This document shows positions 6,330 to 10,181 of a stretch of 10,181 bases of DNA, piece after piece. Position numbers and translations under genes: made by a program. Every line of letters starts with the position of its first letter. Positions within the stretch are counted from its first letter, which is position 1. The DNA comes from an uncultured Eubacteriales bacterium (GTDB lineage: Bacteria; Bacillota; Clostridia; Oscillospirales; Oscillospiraceae): the NCBI GenBank assembly GCA_949744025.1, contig CATJWA010000212.1:1-10181 (forward strand), given 5' to 3'. The notes beneath the pieces were generated by a model. That model ran no database searches. It had not been told where the DNA came from and saw only the letters and a program-made list of their open reading frames with translations.

Positions 6330-6553
6330 GGTGTTGCAGGAAAGTATTTTTGCTAAGGGGGATGTGACGCCGGTTAAATGCGTATCTCTTACGCTTCCTG
6401 AGCCCGCCGCCATCCCGCGGCCCCTGTCCCGGCGCGGAGATAAGCGCGGACCCTGACGCGTATGTCTCCGGTAAGCATCCCGGGATTCCCGTCCGCTGTG
6501 ATGATAATCCGGCGGGCAAATAAAAATCTTTGGAAGGAAAGGTGTAACGCTCA
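6330..6553 (+). other. GC-rich leader upstream of the transketolase genes, no complete gene
   Basis: About 220 bases between the candidate promoter and the transketolase start. It contains several short stems (GCGTA 6380-6384 with TACGC 6390-6394; CGGG/CCCG around 6481-6490; GTCCGC about 6491-6496 with GCGGGC about 6512-6517). I recognise no riboswitch core: there is no TPP, T-box or cobalamin signature. One plus-strand frame is open from 6368 to the TAA at 6521-6523, ending in protein-like sequence (ADPDAYVSGKHPGIPV) with codon use like the neighbours, but it has no ATG, GTG or TTG start. It may be a decayed gene end. AAGGAAAGG (6534-6542) is the ribosome binding site for the next gene. Confidence 0.4.
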
Positions 6554-7414
6554 ATGGCTGATATGGAAACAGTAAAAAAGCTGGAAGATACCTCGTATAA
6601 AATCCGGCATGACCTGCTGAATTTTATTTACCGCATCGGTATGGGGCATTTGGGCGGCGAGCTGTCCGTGGTGGAGGTCGCCGTGGCCCTGTACTATAAG
6701 TATCTGAATTACGATATCAAAAATCCGAGATGGGAGGACCGTGACCGCCTTGTGCTGTCCAAGGGCCACTGCAGCGAGACCCTGTATACAATTTTTGCGG
6801 ACCTCGGCGCCTACACGATGGACTATATCGTCGAGCACTTTGAGGTGCTGGACAAATCCCAGTTCGGTATGCACTCCAACCGGAAATACTGCCCCTATAT
6901 TGAGGCTTCCGCCGGCTCGCTGGGCCACGGGCTCCCCATCGCCGTCGGCATGGCCCTGGGCGCAAGGTATCAGAAGAAAAACTGGCGTACCTTCGTCATA
7001 GTGGGCGACGGCGAGCTGGACGAGGGCACAAACTGGGAGGCGCTTATGGCCGGAGCCCAGTTCCGCCTCGGCAATCTGGTGGCTGTCTGCGACAAGAACC
7101 GGCTTCAGATGACAGGGGAAACAAACGCCATCATGAATATTGACCCGCTGGACGAGAAGCTTCGCGCTTTCGGCTGGGACGTCATCGTCATAGATGACGG
7201 GAACGACATGGAGCAGGTCTGCGCCGCGTTTGAAAAGCTGCCCGAGCCTGACTACACCGTCCGGCGCAGGCCAACGTTCATTATCTCGAATACCGTAAAG
7301 GGCAAGGGCGTGGACTTTATGGAGAACAATCACAAATGGCACGGCGGCGGAATTGCCAAGGAGCAGCTTGACGAGGCCCTTGCCTCTGTCAAAAAGAACA
7401 GGAGGGTCAGATAA
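6554..7414 (+). CDS. Transketolase, N-terminal (pyrophosphate-binding) subunit
   Basis: First half of a split transketolase, a thiamine-diphosphate enzyme that moves a two-carbon ketol group between sugars. At 286 residues it matches the stand-alone N-terminal subunit. Visible are MGHLGG (30-35), SKGH (69-72), GSLGHGL (121-127), and the thiamine-diphosphate/metal motif GDGELDEGTNWEA (151-163) closing with DKNRLQ (180-185; DNN is usual, and the metal-ligand Asn182 is kept). NHKWHG (259-264) supplies the late active-site histidine. AAGGAAAGG lies 11 bases upstream of the ATG, slightly far. The C-terminal subunit begins 2 bases after the stop. Position next to SDRs and a TRAP importer suggests a catabolic rather than a pentose-phosphate role. 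Related split enzymes include apulose-4-phosphate transketolase AptAB and sulfofructose transketolase SqwGH; which, if any, applies is unknown. Confidence 0.92.
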   Translation: MADMETVKKLEDTSYKIRHDLLNFIYRIGMGHLGGELSVVEVAVALYYKYLNYDIKNPRWEDRDRLVLSKGHCSETLYTIFADLGAYTMDYIVEHFEVLDKSQFGMHSNRKYCPYIEASAGSLGHGLPIAVGMALGARYQKKNWRTFVIVGDGELDEGTNWEALMAGAQFRLGNLVAVCDKNRLQMTGETNAIMNIDPLDEKLRAFGWDVIVIDDGNDMEQVCAAFEKLPEPDYTVRRRPTFIISNTVKGKGVDFMENNHKWHGGGIAKEQLDEALASVKKNRRVR

Positions 7415-7416
7415 TC

Positions 7417-8391
7417 ATGGCAGAAGTAAAAACCACTTATGACTTTGACCAGATGCTCTCTAACGCCAGAGAAGCGTATGGCGAGGAGCTTATGCGCATG
7501 GCGGATGACGGCCTGGATTTTGTGTTCACCTACACGGACAACGTGGCGCCCTCCTCCAGCGCCGGAAGGTTTGCCGCAAAGTATCCTGACCGCTGCTTCA
7601 ACTTCGGTATCGCGGAGCCAAATCAGGTCGGCGCCTCCTGCGGCCTGGCCCTGTCCGGCATGGTGGTCTATGCGCAGGTGTTCGGTCCCTTCCTGTCTCT
7701 GCGCAGCGCGGACCAGATACATACGGATATTGCTTACAACGATGTGAACGTAAGGCTCATCGGAACACATGCCGGAGTAACCGCGGGCGGCGGCCCCACT
7801 CACAACTGCATTGCGGACCTGGCGCTGTACAGAGCCATCCCGAACCTCACCGTTTTTGTCCCCGCGGATGCCGGCCAGTGCGTCAAGGGCATACGCAGGT
7901 CCTTTGATTTCAAGGGCCCCATGATTATACGAATCGACCGCGGCGGGTCCCCCAGCGTATATGCCGACCAGAGCTATGAGTTTGAGTTCGGCAAAGCCAT
8001 AGAAACCGTATCCGGTAATGACCTGACCATCATATCCGCCGGCAGCAGCGTATACTGGTCGATGATGGGGGCAAAGATACTCCGCGAGCGCCACGGCGTC
8101 AATGCCAGGGTCATTGACATGCACACTGTCAAGCCCATGGATTATGCCATGATTGACAAGTGCGCCGATGAGACTGGCGTGATTGTCACGGTCGAGGAAG
8201 CGTCCATTAACGGCGGCCACGGCGGCGGTGTGGCCGAGTACCTGATGGAGCGCGGCTACAACGGCAAGTTCAAGCGCGTAGGGCTTCCTGACGAGTTCGC
8301 GGTTTTGGGCGACCCCGACGAGGTGTACCGTTACTACGGCATGGACCCCGAAGGAGTGGCCAAAACCGTCTGGGAGCTGCTGCATAAATAA
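7417..8391 (+). CDS. Transketolase, C-terminal (pyrimidine-binding) subunit
   Basis: Second half of the split transketolase; 324 residues, the normal length. The Pyr domain contains the catalytic glutamate that activates thiamine in FGIAEPNQVG (63-72, Glu67), the family segment THAGVTAGGGPTHN (117-130) with its two histidines, and DLALYRAIPNL with VFVPAD. The C-terminal domain follows from about residue 195 (DLTIISAGSSV, RVIDMHTVKPMD, VTVEEASINGGHGGGVAEYL). AGGAGGG (7400-7406), inside the end of the upstream gene, is 10 bases from ATG 7417. The two genes are therefore tightly, probably translationally, coupled and form a heteromeric enzyme. GGPTH replaces the more usual GEDGATH loop, which may reflect a non-standard substrate; that is inference. 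A strong hairpin follows the gene. Confidence 0.92.
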   Translation: MAEVKTTYDFDQMLSNAREAYGEELMRMADDGLDFVFTYTDNVAPSSSAGRFAAKYPDRCFNFGIAEPNQVGASCGLALSGMVVYAQVFGPFLSLRSADQIHTDIAYNDVNVRLIGTHAGVTAGGGPTHNCIADLALYRAIPNLTVFVPADAGQCVKGIRRSFDFKGPMIIRIDRGGSPSVYADQSYEFEFGKAIETVSGNDLTIISAGSSVYWSMMGAKILRERHGVNARVIDMHTVKPMDYAMIDKCADETGVIVTVEEASINGGHGGGVAEYLMERGYNGKFKRVGLPDEFAVLGDPDEVYRYYGMDPEGVAKTVWELLHK

Positions 8392-8424
8392 ACCGAAGCG
8401 CGCCGGCTGCCGTGTATGAGCAAA

Positions 8425-8468
8425 GAAAAGGACGTGTGAGAAGCAACCGCTTCTCACACGTCCTTTTC
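8425..8468. terminator. Bidirectional intrinsic terminator between convergent units
   Basis: Twenty bases (8425-8444) pair perfectly with 8449-8468 around an AACC loop. The lower stem is A-rich on the left and T-rich on the right, and CCGTTTTTC follows on the plus strand; on the minus strand the stem ends in CCTTTTC followed by TTTG. It lies between the stops of the transketolase operon (8391) and the GT2-GtrA gene (8524), the classic position for a shared terminator. Confidence 0.82.
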
Positions 8469-8480
8469 CCGTTTTTCAGC

Positions 8481-8522
8481 GCAGCAGGCCAATAATCCCC
8501 GCCTCAACGGCGGCGCTGCTGC
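8481..8522 (-). terminator. Nested GC-rich stem just after the GT2-GtrA stop
   Basis: GCAGCAG (8481-8487) can pair with CTGCTGC (8516-8522), enclosing CCGCC (8499-8503) with GGCGG (8509-8513). On the minus strand it begins one base past the GT2-GtrA stop codon and is followed by GCGCTGAAAAACGGG without a T tract. It may add to termination or protect the 3' end of the transcript; the terminator label is tentative. Confidence 0.3.
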
Positions 8523-8523
8523 C

Positions 8524-9588
8524 TCATTTTTCACGGAACACCCACTCGCGCTGTATCACAAAGCTTGCGCAGAACAGCACGGTGTCCACGCAGAATTTCA
8601 GCGCGGTGGCCAGCAGGGCGCTGGCGGCAGTCAGGCGGCCAAACAGGCTGACCAGCAGCGCGGAGAGGAGCATCTGCGGCAGGCACAGGCAGTAATAGCG
8701 CAGCAGGGCGCGGCGGTAGCTCCCGCCGCTGGCGAAAACGAGCTTTTTGTTCATGTTGAAGTTGTAAAACGACGAGATTGCCCGGGCTATCGCCGTGGCG
8801 GCCAGAATCGTGAGCTTCCCGGGCCTCAGCAGGCGCAGGGCGAGGTAGAAAACGCCGAGGTCCAGCGCGCAGGAGGACAGGGACGAGGCCATGAAAACAA
8901 GGATAAGCCGCAGAATTTTCAGGCTGTCAACAACCGGACGAAAGTGCGTGCCCTCGTTTTTCCCGTCGTAAACGGTCTGAATCGGCACCTCGGAAAAGGC
9001 GATGCCCCGGCGCTTCATCTCAAGGAGCATGTTCGTCTCGTACTCGAAGCGCTCGCCGCGTATGCCGCAGAAGGGGGCCAGAAACTGCCGCGGAACCGCG
9101 CGCAGGCCGGTCTGTGTGTCGGAAAGGCGGATGCCGCAGCCGAGCAGGAGCAGGCGGCGCGTGAGCTTGTTGCCGGAGCGGCTTTTCGGCGGCACATTCG
9201 GCGCGTCAAAGTCGCGGCAGCCTAAAATCACCCTGTCTCCCTGCTCGAGCATGGCCTCGGCGCAGGCGAGAATGTCCTTTGTCAGATGCTGGCCGTCGCC
9301 GTCGATTGTCACCGCGCCGAGGGAGGCGGGGCGGCTTTGCAGTATGTACTCAAAGGCGGTTTTCAGCGCGCGGCCCTTGCCGCGGTTGGTCTCATGCGTG
9401 AGCACCGTTACGGCGCTGTGCTCCGCGGCGCGCTCGAAATAGTGCAGGCGCCCGGGAGAGCTGCCGTCGTTGACGATAAGGATATCCTCAAAGCCGGCGG
9501 AGATAAGCCCGTCAACGACGGTCAGAAATTTTTCGTCAGGGTCCAGGGAGGGCAGCACGACGGTGACCTGCGCTTGTGCGTTTTCCAT
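8524..9588 (-). CDS. Glycosyltransferase family 2 fused to a GtrA-like membrane domain
   Basis: Two-domain protein of 354 residues. The N-terminal half (1-220) is a GT2 catalytic domain of the dolichyl-phosphate-mannose-synthase type: VLPSLDPDEKF opening, NDGSS (40-44), GKGRALKTAF, the metal-binding IDGDGQH (95-101), DTQTGLRA (157-164) and RFEYETNMLLE. The C-terminal part (about 226-354) holds four hydrophobic segments with the GtrA-like YNFNMNKKLVF motif and ends in QREWVFREK. Such fusions usually make or flip polyprenyl-phosphate sugars for modifying surface glycans; the sugar is not readable here. GAGGA lies about 7 bases upstream of ATG 9588 and overlaps the stop of the preceding gene (9599-9601), so the two genes form an operon. 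Base composition is clearly higher in GC than the catabolic genes. The family call is firm. Confidence 0.92.
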   Translation of the reverse strand: MENAQAQVTVVLPSLDPDEKFLTVVDGLISAGFEDILIVNDGSSPGRLHYFERAAEHSAVTVLTHETNRGKGRALKTAFEYILQSRPASLGAVTIDGDGQHLTKDILACAEAMLEQGDRVILGCRDFDAPNVPPKSRSGNKLTRRLLLLGCGIRLSDTQTGLRAVPRQFLAPFCGIRGERFEYETNMLLEMKRRGIAFSEVPIQTVYDGKNEGTHFRPVVDSLKILRLILVFMASSLSSCALDLGVFYLALRLLRPGKLTILAATAIARAISSFYNFNMNKKLVFASGGSYRRALLRYYCLCLPQMLLSALLVSLFGRLTAASALLATALKFCVDTVLFCASFVIQREWVFREK

Positions 9589-9598
9589 GGCAAAATCC

Positions 9599-10181
9599 TC
9601 AAAACAGTTCTATTTCCGCCACCCGCCAGCCGCGGTCGGTCAGGGTGAGGATGATTTTCATGCTGTTGTCGGTCTCAACGCCGGCGGTTGTGAGAGTATA
9701 GCGGGCCTCGAGCGTTGCGGCGCAGCCGTAGTATTGCAGGGCTCCGACGCTCAAATCCGACATGTAGCCGGTGACGCCGTGGACCCAGCTCAGGCCGTCC
9801 ATGGCGGCCAGCATGCGCTGGTAGAGCGCGCCGTTGTACACCATGTAGCCCGTGACGGCGCCGGGGCCGCTCGCGGCGTTGGAGGTGTAGGCGATATAGG
9901 CGCGCACGAAATCCTCGGCGTATTTGTGAAGCTGCTCGGACAGCTCGGTGTCGGGACACATCTGCGTGACCGTGAACACACCGGGGACGGACTCGTCCTC
10001 GCTCAGCCAGTAATCGCCTGAGTCATCCGGAAGGTCCGCCCAGGGCTCGGAGAAGGCGGTGAAGCTGTAGCGGGCGCGGCTGGGCAGCTCGGCAAGCTCG
10101 GCGGCGTAGGGCGCCAGCTCCTCGGGCACGGCCCAGCTCACGGCGCAGTTTTCGGCAGTGAGCGTCACGCCGTTCACGGCG
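9599..10181 (-). CDS. Hypothetical protein, possible NTF2-like C-terminus (N-terminus outside window)
   Basis: A minus-strand frame open to the window edge; at least 194 residues are visible. A GTG at 10175-10177 could be a start but has no visible ribosome binding site, and the frame continues past it, so the gene most likely begins outside. I do not recognise the family. The visible part starts with a strand-rich segment (VTLTAENCAVSW), then an acidic stretch (WADLPDDSGDYWLSEDE), a helix (SEQLHKYAEDFVRAYIAYTS), and a terminal strand-rich unit in which YTLTTAG and KIILTLTDRGWRVAEIELF look like the last strands of an NTF2-like fold. No membrane segment is seen in this part. It is the upstream partner of the GT2-GtrA gene, with about 10 bases between stop and start, which suggests a surface-glycan or envelope setting. 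Composition is very GC-rich, as in its neighbour. Confidence 0.7.
   Translation of the reverse strand, partial: AVNGVTLTAENCAVSWAVPEELAPYAAELAELPSRARYSFTAFSEPWADLPDDSGDYWLSEDESVPGVFTVTQMCPDTELSEQLHKYAEDFVRAYIAYTSNAASGPGAVTGYMVYNGALYQRMLAAMDGLSWVHGVTGYMSDLSVGALQYYGCAATLEARYTLTTAGVETDNSMKIILTLTDRGWRVAEIELF

Noticed and set aside
6336..6553. TPP riboswitch or T-box in the transketolase leader
   Set aside because: A TPP switch would be attractive before a thiamine-dependent enzyme, but none of its conserved core segments, nor the T-box sequence, is present.
7330..8457. Long open frame on the minus strand, about 375 codons
   Set aside because: It mirrors the transketolase C-terminal subunit and crosses into the terminator. 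The high-GC third positions of the true gene produce antisense open frames; the translation shows no family pattern.
1..10181. Mobile elements, CRISPR arrays, tRNA or rRNA genes
   Set aside because: No transposase, integrase, regularly spaced repeats, cloverleaf or rRNA-like sequence was seen; the long hairpins are explained as terminators between convergent genes.

Overview
The window looks like part of a low-GC-lineage but moderately GC-rich Firmicutes chromosome, most likely a gut-type Clostridia/Oscillospiraceae relative. The reasons are strong AGGAGG-type ribosome binding sites, a lipoprotein solute-binding protein with a typical Gram-positive lipobox, an AraC/YesN-style regulator, a split two-subunit transketolase and a fused GT2-GtrA glycosyltransferase. 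This placement is inference; no rRNA or other marker gene is present.

Positions 1-8391 read as one catabolic locus in three blocks. (1) A TRAP transporter: the solute-binding lipoprotein (1-360, minus, 3' end outside the window) is divergent from the small and large membrane subunits (669-1238 and 1266-2555, plus), which are followed in the same direction by an SDR oxidoreductase (2652-3638). The 308-base divergent region carries a cluster of CTGCA/TGCAG half-sites around a likely promoter. (2) On the minus strand, an AraC-family regulator with a degenerate receiver-like N-terminus (4600-6186) precedes a second, KduD-like SDR (3724-4506). (3) On the plus strand, a split transketolase (6554-7414 and 7417-8391) sits behind a promoter divergent from that of the regulator and a GC-rich leader of about 220 bases.

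A working model: the TRAP system imports an organic acid (sugar acid, sulfonate or similar anion), the two SDRs oxidise or reduce secondary alcohol/ketone groups, and the transketolase moves a two-carbon ketol unit from the resulting ketose into central metabolism, under control of the AraC regulator. No kinase, aldolase, isomerase or dehydratase is visible, so the substrate cannot be named. The first SDR is unusual: the catalytic Lys of its YxxxK motif is Asn.

Long perfect hairpins separate the convergent units (3660-3701 and 8425-8468). After the second one the window changes character: 8524-10181 is visibly more GC-rich and holds a minus-strand pair, a hypothetical protein (5' end outside the window) followed by a GT2-GtrA fusion typical of cell-surface or lipid-linked glycosylation. 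These genes are probably unrelated to the catabolic locus. No tRNA, rRNA, CRISPR array, insertion sequence or phage gene was seen.
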